From NCBI RefSeq assembly GCF_001571105.1, contig NZ_BCTD01000006.1: 64,000 bases of DNA; one strand, given 5' to 3'. The notes beneath the pieces were generated by a model. That model had not been told where the DNA came from. It saw only the letters and a program-made list of their open reading frames with translations, and ran no database searches. Shown piece after piece: positions 17,585-25,501 of this stretch; the stretch's first letter is position 1, and the number at the start of each line of letters is the position of its first letter. The DNA is from Azotobacter vinelandii (GTDB lineage: Bacteria > Pseudomonadota > Gammaproteobacteria > Pseudomonadales > Pseudomonadaceae). Both the position numbers and the translations under genes were made by a program.

Positions 17585-18484
17585 CTACAGATGCGCGCCG
17601 AGAAACACCCACAGCGGCAGGGTCAGCACCGCCAGCAGGGTCGACAGGGTGATCGCCGAGCTGACCACCCCGCTGTCCTCCGGATGGCGGACGAAGCCGA
17701 ACACGTTCACCCCGCTGGGGCAGGCGGCCATGGCGATCAGCACCGAACTGGCCAGCGGCCCTAGCCCGAGCGCCGCGCACAGGAGCAGTACCGCCAGCGG
17801 GAACACCAGCAGCTTGGCGAAGACGATGCCGAGCGCCTCGCGGCTGGGGAACAGACGATAGCCGGAGAGATTGACCCCGAGCACGATCAGCGCGCAGGGC
17901 AGCGCCGCCTGTCCCAGCCACTGGACCAGATGCTCGACGGAGACGGGCAGTTGCAGGCCGGAGAGGTTCAGCAGCACGCCCAGCACCAGCCCGACGATCA
18001 TCGGGTTGGCCAGGCTCAGCAGCAGGGAGCGGACATTCACCGCCTCCCCGTCGGCCAGCGCGCCGTACAGGCTCTGGAAGGAAAACAGCAGCAGGCTGTG
18101 GAAGGCCAGCACCGTGAACACGTAGACCAGCCCGGGATTGCCGAACAGGCTGGCGACCAGCGGGATGCCCACCAGCACGTTGTTGGAGAAGCCGGCGGTC
18201 AGGCCGAACGGCGTGGGCCGTCCGCGCAGGCGGTGGCCGATCAGGTTCACCACGGCGAAGACGCCCAGGGCCGGCAGGAAATAGGCCAGCAGCAGGCCGG
18301 GGGAAAAGCCCTCGTCCAGCGAGGCCTTGGCGATGCCATGGAACAGCAGCATCGGCATGAACAGCTTGAAGGTCAGGTTGCCCAGTTCCCTGGCCGCCTG
18401 GGCACCCAGCCACTGACGGCGCCCGAGAAGGTAGCCCAGCACGATCAGGGCGAAGATCGGCAGAATCGCCTGCAGCACGGCCAC
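17585..18484 (-). CDS. AEC family (auxin efflux carrier-like) transporter
   Basis: About 299 residues with ten predicted membrane helices in two five-helix halves, as in the AEC/malate permease family. The N-terminus is VAVLQAILPIFALIVLGYLL and a conserved NVLVGIPLVASLFG segment follows helix 4. Substrates in bacteria are varied (malate, malonate, others) and cannot be predicted here. The GTG at 18484 is chosen because it opens helix 1; GGAG lies about 10 bases upstream. It is 38 bases after the AbrB-type membrane protein gene and probably cotranscribed. Confidence 0.84.
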   Translation of the reverse strand: MAVLQAILPIFALIVLGYLLGRRQWLGAQAARELGNLTFKLFMPMLLFHGIAKASLDEGFSPGLLLAYFLPALGVFAVVNLIGHRLRGRPTPFGLTAGFSNNVLVGIPLVASLFGNPGLVYVFTVLAFHSLLLFSFQSLYGALADGEAVNVRSLLLSLANPMIVGLVLGVLLNLSGLQLPVSVEHLVQWLGQAALPCALIVLGVNLSGYRLFPSREALGIVFAKLLVFPLAVLLLCAALGLGPLASSVLIAMAACPSGVNVFGFVRHPEDSGVVSSAITLSTLLAVLTLPLWVFLGAHL

Positions 18485-18522
18485 GACTGAAAGACTCCGG
18501 CAGCTTGAAGGAAAAGGGGCGC

Positions 18523-19590
18523 TCAGCGCCGCGCCAGGCGCATGATCTGCCGCGCGAAGAAGGCTCCCGTGAGAATCACCCCGAACAGGCGGAGCGTCTG
18601 CATGGCCAGCACCAGACCGGCATCCGAGCGGGTGTCCACGGCGATGATCGCCATGGCGTCCAGGCCGCCGGGAGTGGTCGCCAGGTAGACCGAGAGGAAG
18701 TCCTTGCCGAGCAGCAGCGCGATCAGCCAGGCCGACAGCGCACAGAGCACGATCAGTACCACCGCGCCGACGATCATCGCCGGCAGGCGGCGCCAGACAT
18801 GGCTCAACGTCGCCAGATCGAAACGCAACCCGATATAGCATCCGATCGCCCCGTAGGCCAGGGGCGGCAGCCAGTCCGGCAGCCCCAGGCGCAGCACGCC
18901 GGCCACCTGCAGGGCGGCGCCGGCCAGCAGCGGCAGCAGCAGGGCGCCGGCGGGCAGGCGCGCGCCGGCCAGCACCCCGCACGGGATCAGCGCCAGGCTC
19001 GGTGCCAGGTCCGCCAGCCCGGTCTGCGCCGGCAGCGGCGACAACCCGGCCGGCTCGGCGCCCGGGACTCCGGTCAGATGCCCGACCAGCGCCCCGACCA
19101 GCACCACGCAAACCACCCGCACGTACTGCATGGTCGCCACCACGCGGCCGTCGGCGCCATCCTCCTCGGCCATCGCGACCATCGCCGAGGCGGCCCCGGG
19201 CGCCATCCCCCAGGCCGCGGTGCTGCCGGAAATGCCGCCGAACCAGACCAGCCCCAGGCTCACCAGCAGGCTGAGGGCCAAGGTCAGCGAGGTCGCCAGC
19301 AGCATCACATGCCAGGACTGCGCCAGGTTCAGCAGCACCGACAGGGTCATGGACTGGGCGACCAGGATGCCGACGCAGCCCTGGCCCAGCTTGAAGGCCG
19401 GCCTGGGCATGTGGATGGTCGCACCACAGACGCCGAAGACCACGGCCACCAGCATGGGGCCGAGAAACCAGGCGGCCGGCAGGTCCAGATGGCCGAGCAG
19501 TCCGCCACCGGCTCCGGCGGCGACCAGCAGGGCCAGCCACTGCAGCGCGGCGGGCCAGGTTCGGAGCGAAAAGCGCGGCGACTGCGACAA
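18523..19590 (-). CDS. AbrB-type (ammonia monooxygenase-like) membrane protein
   Basis: About 355 residues, ten or more membrane helices in a duplicated arrangement, matching the membrane AbrB/AmoA-like family (not the DNA-binding AbrB). The LPAAWFLGPMLVAVVFG and TPGGLDAMAIIAVDT segments are characteristic. A TTG start at 19590 with GGAG eight bases upstream gives the normal family length; a longer in-frame extension to 19713 lacks a convincing start. The physiological role of the family is not established. It is upstream of, and probably cotranscribed with, the AEC carrier gene. Confidence 0.75.
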   Translation of the reverse strand: MSQSPRFSLRTWPAALQWLALLVAAGAGGGLLGHLDLPAAWFLGPMLVAVVFGVCGATIHMPRPAFKLGQGCVGILVAQSMTLSVLLNLAQSWHVMLLATSLTLALSLLVSLGLVWFGGISGSTAAWGMAPGAASAMVAMAEEDGADGRVVATMQYVRVVCVVLVGALVGHLTGVPGAEPAGLSPLPAQTGLADLAPSLALIPCGVLAGARLPAGALLLPLLAGAALQVAGVLRLGLPDWLPPLAYGAIGCYIGLRFDLATLSHVWRRLPAMIVGAVVLIVLCALSAWLIALLLGKDFLSVYLATTPGGLDAMAIIAVDTRSDAGLVLAMQTLRLFGVILTGAFFARQIMRLARR

Positions 19591-19720
19591 CCCGGATTCT
19601 CCACGGCGAAGGTAAGACTCATCGGTACGTTGTACGGAAATGTACCGCCGGGAGGGATTATCGACCGCGCCATTGATCAGGTCTATCCGCTGCCGGATAG
19701 CCATTGGTGGCAACCAATGC

Positions 19721-20224
19721 TCATCGCGCGTCGTCGCCCGCCTCCAGCGCTGCCAGGGCGGCGGCCGCGTCCATCAGTTCCTCCTCGCTGAACACCCGTA
19801 CCCCGTGGCGCCTGAGCAGCGCGGCGGTGACGCCCTCGCCGGGCACCCGCCGGCCGGCGAAACTGCCGTCGTAGTTCTCGCGATTGCCGCAGGAAGGACT
19901 GCGCGCCTTGAGCACGGCGAGGCGGATGCCGTAGGCCTCGACCAGTCGCAGGGCGGCGCGGGCGCCGGCGAGGAAGGCCGCGCCGACATCCGCGCCGTCG
20001 ACGGTCAGCACACCGCACTCGCCATCCAGTACCCGGGCGCCCTGCCCGCCGGGAATCTCCGCCGGCGGACGGGGCGTCGGCAGACCGCCGGCGACCTCCG
20101 GACAGACCGCCACCAGGCGCCCCTGGCGCCGCCACTCCTCGAGCAGGGCGAAAGGACCGTGGCTGCCACCGTCGTAGCGGACCCGCTCGCCGAGCAGGCA
20201 ACGGCTGACCAGGATCTTGTGCAT
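19721..20224 (-). CDS. DUF523 family protein
   Basis: A 167-residue protein matching DUF523 over its whole length. The N-terminal MHKILVSRCLLGERVRYDG, the CPEVAGGLPTPRPPAEI motif and the LKARSPSCGN motif with invariant cysteines are clear. The conserved cysteines suggest metal or Fe-S binding, but no function is known. It starts 30 bases after the 2OG-Fe(II) oxygenase gene on the same strand and is probably cotranscribed. Confidence 0.9.
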   Translation of the reverse strand: MHKILVSRCLLGERVRYDGGSHGPFALLEEWRRQGRLVAVCPEVAGGLPTPRPPAEIPGGQGARVLDGECGVLTVDGADVGAAFLAGARAALRLVEAYGIRLAVLKARSPSCGNRENYDGSFAGRRVPGEGVTAALLRRHGVRVFSEEELMDAAAALAALEAGDDAR

Positions 20225-20254
20225 GCGGGGCTCCGTGTGCCGGCGCGGACCGGC

Positions 20255-20887
20255 CTACAGGGTATCCAGGGGGTTATCGGCACGCCGCCGGAACCAGCCG
20301 GTCAGCGACAGCCGTTCGCGGGTCGCCGGCAGCACCTCGTGAGGGAAACTCGCCGACATGAAGCAGGCCAGGCTGCCGCCCTGCGGCATCATGTCGTGCG
20401 CCCGGCCACCCGGCAGGTACAGGCGCAGTTCGCCGCCTTCGTCGGGCTGCCAGGCTTCGTTGAGGTAGAGCACCACGGTCACCGTGCGGCTGTCGTCGTC
20501 GCGGAAGCGGTCGAAGTGGCGCCGGTAAAAGGCCCCCGGCGGATAGAGGGCGAAGTGGCACTCGAGCTCCTCCAGGCCGAGGAACAGCTCGCGGTTGAGG
20601 GTCTGGCGCAGGGACTCCATCAGCGCCAGCCAAGCATCGCCCGGCGCACACTGACCGGGCTCCAGCCAGGCGGTGTAGTCGCCGCGCACGCCCTCCTGCA
20701 CCAGCTGCCGGCCGCCGCGGCCGATGGCGGCGGGCGTCAGCTCGCCGGCATCCGCCCGCGCGCGACACTCCGCGGCCAGCTCGGCGGTCAATGCCGGCGG
20801 CAGGAAGATGCTTTGCTGCGACCAGCCGGGGCCGGCCAGGTCGTCGACGATGCGCAGCAGCAGGGGATGAGCGGAAGAGGTAGGCAT
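20255..20887 (-). CDS. 2OG-Fe(II) oxygenase (prolyl-4-hydroxylase-like)
   Basis: A 210-residue single-domain dioxygenase. The iron ligands are in YRRHFDRFRDDDSR (His-X-Asp) and SFPHEVLPATRERLSL (distal His; the following Arg binds 2-oxoglutarate). The VTVVLYLNEAWQPDEGGELR strand pattern matches the P4Hc group, which includes small bacterial proline hydroxylase-like proteins. The substrate is unknown. The ATG at 20887 begins MPTSSAHPLLLRIVDDL. It is the first gene of a two-gene unit with the DUF523 gene. Confidence 0.88.
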   Translation of the reverse strand: MPTSSAHPLLLRIVDDLAGPGWSQQSIFLPPALTAELAAECRARADAGELTPAAIGRGGRQLVQEGVRGDYTAWLEPGQCAPGDAWLALMESLRQTLNRELFLGLEELECHFALYPPGAFYRRHFDRFRDDDSRTVTVVLYLNEAWQPDEGGELRLYLPGGRAHDMMPQGGSLACFMSASFPHEVLPATRERLSLTGWFRRRADNPLDTL

Positions 20888-21279
20888 GGCGGATATTCTA
20901 GGGGTTGCCGAGGTTTTGGAGTAGGCCGGCCCCCGAATGTCGTGCGGCCCACGGATCAATCCTCGGTATCGATAGGCGGTTACCGGCGAAAACGCCAAGG
21001 ACACGCTGCCAGGCCGACCACCGGGACCGCTTCTACGCCTTGCTGGAAAGCGAGGAGCTGAAAGAGGACCGTGCCCTCGCCAGCGGCATGGTCGAACGCC
21101 TGTTCCCACCGGGCGGCACGCCCGACGACGCCTGGCTGGCCTGCATGCTCGAGACCGGGCGACGATGCCCGAGAGCCAGAACGACGAAGGCAGGCCCCGG
21201 TGCCGGCTCGCGGCCGGCGGCCCCTCGACTTTTGCGCGCGGGGCCGTCGACAATAGCGCCACGAACGACCGGAGTCTCC
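20888..21279 (+). other. 392-base gap with a possible coding remnant
   Basis: No complete gene is seen. On the plus strand, about 21015-21165 reads as a plausible protein segment (DRFYALLESEELKEDRALAS and onward to LACMLETGRR) in the same frame as the downstream DUF2059 gene, but without a convincing start and followed by low-quality sequence. It could be the relic of a lost gene or chance coding in GC-rich DNA. The last part presumably holds the promoter and the GGAG ribosome site (21271-21274) of the DUF2059 gene. Confidence 0.3.
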
Positions 21280-22017
21280 ATGCGCGCCCTCGTCTTCCTC
21301 GTCCTCGCCCTGCTCGGCCCGCCCGGCTTTGCCGACGATTACCTGCAGCTCTACCGGAGCGGGGGCTGGCCGGAACAGCGCGAGCACTTCCATGCCGCCC
21401 TCGCCAGCGCCCAGCAGCGCTACCGGACCAATCTGCCGCCGGCGATCTACCAGACCCTGGTCGACAACAGCAACCAGCGCTTCGCCGCCCAGGCCATGGA
21501 CCGCCGCGCCCTGGCGGTGCTGCGCGCCCGGTTGCCGCAGCCGGGGCCGGCGCTGGCCTTCTTCGAGAGCCTGCTGGGCCGCAAGATCGTCGCCGCCGAA
21601 CTGACCGCCACCCGCAGCGACCAGTTGGCCAGACACGCCAACGGCCTGCCGCGCATGCAGGCCGACGCCACCCGCCGTCTGCTGATCCGCCACCTGGCGC
21701 AGGCCATCCCGGCCGGAGAAGCCGGCGCCGAACTCAGCCTGGCGCTGGCCGGAGTGGCCGCCGACAGCCTCAGCCAGATGGTGCCCGGCTTCGGCCTGTT
21801 CAGCGGCGGCCAGCTCGGCATGCTCGACAACCAGCGCCAGCGCATCCGCGACGAGATCGAGCAGGATCTGGACAACACCCTGATGTACGTCTACCGGGAC
21901 CTGTCCGACCCGGAACTGGAAGAGTTCGTCGAGTTCGCCGAGTCGCCCGCCGGCCGGGCCTACTACCAGGCCGCCCTGGCCGCCCTGCGCGCCGGCCTGG
22001 CGGTCGGACAGCAATAG
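21280..22017 (+). CDS. DUF2059 domain protein with signal peptide
   Basis: A 245-residue protein with a signal peptide (MRALVFLVLALLGPPGFA, cleavage before DDYLQLY), so periplasmic or secreted. The C-terminal YVYRDLSDPELEEFVEFAES segment is the typical DUF2059 helix pair. The family has no established role. It ends five bases before the end of the convergent alpha/beta hydrolase gene. The ATG at 21280 is chosen because it starts the signal peptide; the reading frame is open further upstream. Confidence 0.8.
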   Translation: MRALVFLVLALLGPPGFADDYLQLYRSGGWPEQREHFHAALASAQQRYRTNLPPAIYQTLVDNSNQRFAAQAMDRRALAVLRARLPQPGPALAFFESLLGRKIVAAELTATRSDQLARHANGLPRMQADATRRLLIRHLAQAIPAGEAGAELSLALAGVAADSLSQMVPGFGLFSGGQLGMLDNQRQRIRDEIEQDLDNTLMYVYRDLSDPELEEFVEFAESPAGRAYYQAALAALRAGLAVGQQ

Positions 22018-22021
22018 CCGG

Positions 22022-22960
22022 TCACGCCAGCCGTTCGCGCAGAAAATCGAAGTAGCGCTCGCGCAGCGCCTCGCGCTCGTTGGCCAGGTGATGGCGCGCG
22101 TCCGCCAGCAGCAGGAACTGCGGATCGCGGAACTTGCCCCGCAGGACGTCCAGGTTGTGCCGCCAGTCGACGGTCAGGTCGGCGCCGCCCTGGATGATCA
22201 GCGGGCTGCGCTCGCTGCGCCCGGCGGCCTCGATGCGCGGAATCCAGCGCGCCAGCGCGCCGACCCAGGCGGTCGGCAGGATGCGCGCCTGCAGCGGGTC
22301 GCTCTGGATGAATTCGAGAAAGGCCGCGTCGCTGGAGTTGTCGGTGAAACGCCGCGGAATCGACTGGACGAACGGCCGCAGCGCCTGGTAACTGAGCTTC
22401 GACAGCCGCCAACTGCGCGGCCGCACCAGCGGGGCGAAGAGGATGGTCTCGCCCAGCTCGGGGCGCGGCGCGCCGGTCAGCAGATAATCGAGCAGGATGG
22501 CGCCGCCGGTGCTCTGCCCGAACAGGTGCCAGGGCTTGGGCAAATCGAGCGCGGCGGCCTCGCCCAGAAGCCCCTGGAACACCGCCTGGTATTCGGCGAA
22601 GTCGTCGATGCTGGCCGGCGCGCCGCTGGACAACCCGTGCCCCGGCAGGTCGCAGGAGAGCACGGCGAAGCCCATGCCCAGCGCCCAGTCGAGCACGTGC
22701 CGGTAGAGTCCCATGTGATCGTAGTAGCCGTGCAACAGCAGCAGGGTCGCGCGCGGCCGCTCCGGCCACCAGACCTGGGCGACGATCCGGTAGGGACCGA
22801 CGTCGAAGGCGCCGAGGCGGCCCTGCACGCCCGGGCGCTGCTCGCCCAGGTCGAGCCCGTAGTAGCGGCGGTAGGCCCGGACCCGCGGCGACTCGTCGCC
22901 AGCCGTGGCCAAAGGCTGCAGCAAAGGACGCAGAAGATCGGGCTGGAAGGACTCTGACAT
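22022..22960 (-). CDS. alpha/beta hydrolase (monoacylglycerol lipase-like)
   Basis: A 312-residue cytosolic hydrolase. The nucleophile elbow is FGQSTGGA; the oxyanion region is LLLLHGYYDHMGLYRHVLDW; the acid is likely in LIIQGGADLTVDW and the catalytic His in LADARHHLANE. The CDLPGHGLSSG segment is typical of the lysophospholipase/monoglyceride lipase group. The real substrate is unknown. It is divergent from the DUF6436-type gene. Confidence 0.86.
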   Translation of the reverse strand: MSESFQPDLLRPLLQPLATAGDESPRVRAYRRYYGLDLGEQRPGVQGRLGAFDVGPYRIVAQVWWPERPRATLLLLHGYYDHMGLYRHVLDWALGMGFAVLSCDLPGHGLSSGAPASIDDFAEYQAVFQGLLGEAAALDLPKPWHLFGQSTGGAILLDYLLTGAPRPELGETILFAPLVRPRSWRLSKLSYQALRPFVQSIPRRFTDNSSDAAFLEFIQSDPLQARILPTAWVGALARWIPRIEAAGRSERSPLIIQGGADLTVDWRHNLDVLRGKFRDPQFLLLADARHHLANEREALRERYFDFLRERLA

Positions 22961-23069
22961 GACACCTCGTCCGCGAAGGAAACCGCGCCCGGCGCCGCAC
23001 CGTGCCGACGCCCTTCATCGGGCGAGCGCGGCGTGGCAAGCTTGGGCATTCTCTGCCCGTCTTTACGCC

Positions 23070-23621
23070 ATGCTCTCCCCGAAGCGCAAGACCCTGCTCG
23101 CCATACTGCTCGCCATCCTCGGCCTCGCCGTCCTCGCCGCCGCCTACGACTGGTACCGCGGCCGCTACCAGCGGACCGTCCTGTTCGATGCCAGCGGACT
23201 GCGCCTGCCGCCGGCCCTGGCGGGTCCCGGGCCGATCCGCCTGGTGCACTTCCACGACCCGGCCTGCCCCTGCAACGTCGGCAACCAGCAACATCTGGCC
23301 GAACTGATCGAACGCTACGGAGCGCGGGGCGTGTCCTTCCATGCCGTGCAGCGGCCGGGCAGCCGCGGCGGCCTGCCGCCGGCGCTGGCCGCGCTGCAGC
23401 CGCTGGCGGCACTCCCCGACGGCAAGGCGCCGCCGGCCAGCCCGGCCCTGGCGATCTGGGACCGCCAGGGCCATCTGGCCTACTTCGGCCCCTACAGCGA
23501 AGGGGCGACCTGCACCTCGGCCAACAGCTTCGTCGAGCCGATCCTCGACGCTCTGCTCGAAGGCCGTCCGGTGCGGGCCGGCGGAACCCTGGCCGAAGGC
23601 TGCTTCTGCGACTGGCGCTAG
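23070..23621 (+). CDS. membrane-anchored thioredoxin-like protein (DUF6436-type)
   Basis: A 183-residue protein with one N-terminal membrane helix (about 6-26) and a thioredoxin-like domain. HFHDPACPCNVGNQQHLAEL places a CPC-type motif where thioredoxins have CxxC; further cysteines occur at ATCTSANSF and the C-terminal GCFCDW. This matches the DUF6436 group by eye. A periplasmic redox or disulfide role is possible but not shown. Its 3' end overlaps the convergent SDR gene by four bases. Confidence 0.72.
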   Translation: MLSPKRKTLLAILLAILGLAVLAAAYDWYRGRYQRTVLFDASGLRLPPALAGPGPIRLVHFHDPACPCNVGNQQHLAELIERYGARGVSFHAVQRPGSRGGLPPALAALQPLAALPDGKAPPASPALAIWDRQGHLAYFGPYSEGATCTSANSFVEPILDALLEGRPVRAGGTLAEGCFCDWR

Positions 23622-24478
23622 GGCGTGTCCAGCAGCGCCACATAGCCCTCGCGGTAACCGGGATAGCGCGGCACCCAGCCGAGCGCGCGGGCCCTGGCGT
23701 TGCTGCAACGCTTGCTGCCGGCGCGCCGACCGATGCTCTCCGGGCCCTCGCCGGTCACGCCCAGCCACCCGCGCAGCCAGGCGACCACCTCGTGCAGCGG
23801 CGCCGGCGCGTCGTCCACGCCCAGATAGCAGTCGGCCAGCGGAACGCCACGGGCATCGGCCTCGAGCAGGAAGGTGAGCAGTCCGGCGGCGTCGTCGCGG
23901 TGGATGCGGTTGCCGTAGAGCGGCGGCGTCGCGGCGATCCGACCGCCGCGGCGGACCTGCCCGAGCAGCCACTCGCGACCGGGCCCGTAGATGCCGGCCA
24001 GACGCACCACGCTGGCCGGCAGGCCGCTGCCCAGGGCCAGGCGTTCGGCCTCCAGCAGCACCCGCCCGGAGAAACCGGAAGGCTCGGTCGGCGAGTTTTC
24101 GTCGACCCACTCGCCCTCCTGCTGGCCGTAGACCCCGGTGCTGGAGACGAACAGCAGCCGCCTCGGCTTCTGGCCGTGCCGCGCCAGCCAGTCCAGCACA
24201 TGGCACAACCCCTGGACATAGGCGGCCCGGTAGCCGGGCTCGTCGTGACGGCTGGCCGCCGCGCTGTAGATCAGGTAATCGATCCGCCCCGGCGGCCAGC
24301 CCGCAGGACACTGCGTGCTTTCGAGATCGCCGCACAGCGGCAGGATCGTCGCCGGCAGGGCGGCCACCCGCCGGCGCAGGCCATGCACATGCCAGCCGGC
24401 GGCGGCCAGCCGTTCGCCGAGGCGGCTGCCGACGTCGCCGCAACCGGCGATCAGCAGCACGGGCGCAGTGGTTTCCAT
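23618..24478 (-). CDS. NAD(P)-dependent epimerase/SDR-like protein
   Basis: About 286 residues with an N-terminal Rossmann motif (LLIAGCGDVGSRLGERLAAA) and the YeeZ-like extended-SDR pattern: FVSSTGVYGQQEGEWVDENS with the usual Tyr neighbourhood, and RLAGIYGPGREWL. The typical catalytic YxxxK is not obvious, as is common in this atypical SDR subgroup. The ATG at 24478 follows AGGAG at five bases, better than 24493. It is divergent from oxyR. Confidence 0.82.
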   Translation of the reverse strand: METTAPVLLIAGCGDVGSRLGERLAAAGWHVHGLRRRVAALPATILPLCGDLESTQCPAGWPPGRIDYLIYSAAASRHDEPGYRAAYVQGLCHVLDWLARHGQKPRRLLFVSSTGVYGQQEGEWVDENSPTEPSGFSGRVLLEAERLALGSGLPASVVRLAGIYGPGREWLLGQVRRGGRIAATPPLYGNRIHRDDAAGLLTFLLEADARGVPLADCYLGVDDAPAPLHEVVAWLRGWLGVTGEGPESIGRRAGSKRCSNARARALGWVPRYPGYREGYVALLDTP

Positions 24479-24565
24479 ATGAGCTCCTGTCATGCTGCTC
24501 GTGGACACGGTTGGTTCTCGGCTACGCAAAGGCTATTCTTGAAAGCGAGCTAATGGATATTCGCT

Positions 24566-25501
24566 ATGACCCTCACCGAACTGCGCTATATCGTCACCCT
24601 CGCCCAGGAACAGCATTTCGGACGCGCCGCCGAACGTTGCCACGTCAGCCAGCCGACCCTTTCGGTGGGCGTGAAAAAGCTCGAGGACGAACTCGGCGTG
24701 CTGATCTTCGAACGCAGCAAGACCGCCGTGCGGCTGACCCCGGTCGGCGAGGGCATCGTCACCCAGGCCCAGAAGGTGCTGGAACAGGCCCAGAGCATCC
24801 GCGAACTGGCCCAGGCCGGCAAGAACCAGTTGGCCGCGCCGCTCAAGGTCGGCGCCATCTACACCATCGGCCCCTACCTGTTCCCGCACCTGATCCCGCA
24901 GTTGCACAAGGCGGCGCCGCAGATGCCCTTGTACATCGAGGAAAACTTCACCCACGTGCTGCGCGACAAGCTGCGCACCGGCGAACTCGACGCGATCATC
25001 GTCGCGCTGCCGTTCAACGAGGCGGACGTGCTGACCAAGCCGCTCTACGACGAGCCCTTCTATGCCCTGCTGCCGGCCGGTCACCCCTGGACCAGGCTGC
25101 GCACCATCGACACCGAGATGCTCAACGACAAGAGCCTGCTGCTGCTCGGCGAGGGCCATTGCTTCCGCGACCAGGTGCTGGAGGCCTGCCCGTCGCTGCG
25201 CAAGAGCGACGAGGCACATCGCCACACCACGGTGGAATCCAGCTCGCTGGAGACCATCCGCCACATGGTCGCCTCCGGGCTCGGTATTTCGGTGCTGCCG
25301 TTCACCGCGGTGAACAGCCACCACTACGCTCCCGGCATACTCGAAGTCCGTCCGCTGGCCTCGCCGGTGCCGTTCCGCACCGTGGCCCTCGCCTGGCGCG
25401 CCAGCTTCCCGCGGCCCAAGGCGATCGAGATACTGGCCGAGTCCATCCGCCTGTGCTCGGCGACCCATTCGCCGACCGGCCCCGCCCAGCAGACGGCATG
25501 A
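24566..25501 (+). CDS. oxyR: peroxide-sensing LysR regulator OxyR
   Basis: A 311-residue LysR-type activator with the N-terminal helix-turn-helix at about 17-40 (FGRAAERCHVSQPTLSVGVK). Redox-sensing cysteines are at residues 199 and 208 (GEGHCFRDQVLEACP), the same positions as in E. coli OxyR, so peroxide sensing by disulfide formation is expected. It overlaps recG by four bases (ATGA), the conserved Pseudomonas oxyR-recG operon. Targets would include catalases and peroxidases; the catalase gene in this window is broken. Confidence 0.97.
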   Translation: MTLTELRYIVTLAQEQHFGRAAERCHVSQPTLSVGVKKLEDELGVLIFERSKTAVRLTPVGEGIVTQAQKVLEQAQSIRELAQAGKNQLAAPLKVGAIYTIGPYLFPHLIPQLHKAAPQMPLYIEENFTHVLRDKLRTGELDAIIVALPFNEADVLTKPLYDEPFYALLPAGHPWTRLRTIDTEMLNDKSLLLLGEGHCFRDQVLEACPSLRKSDEAHRHTTVESSSLETIRHMVASGLGISVLPFTAVNSHHYAPGILEVRPLASPVPFRTVALAWRASFPRPKAIEILAESIRLCSATHSPTGPAQQTA

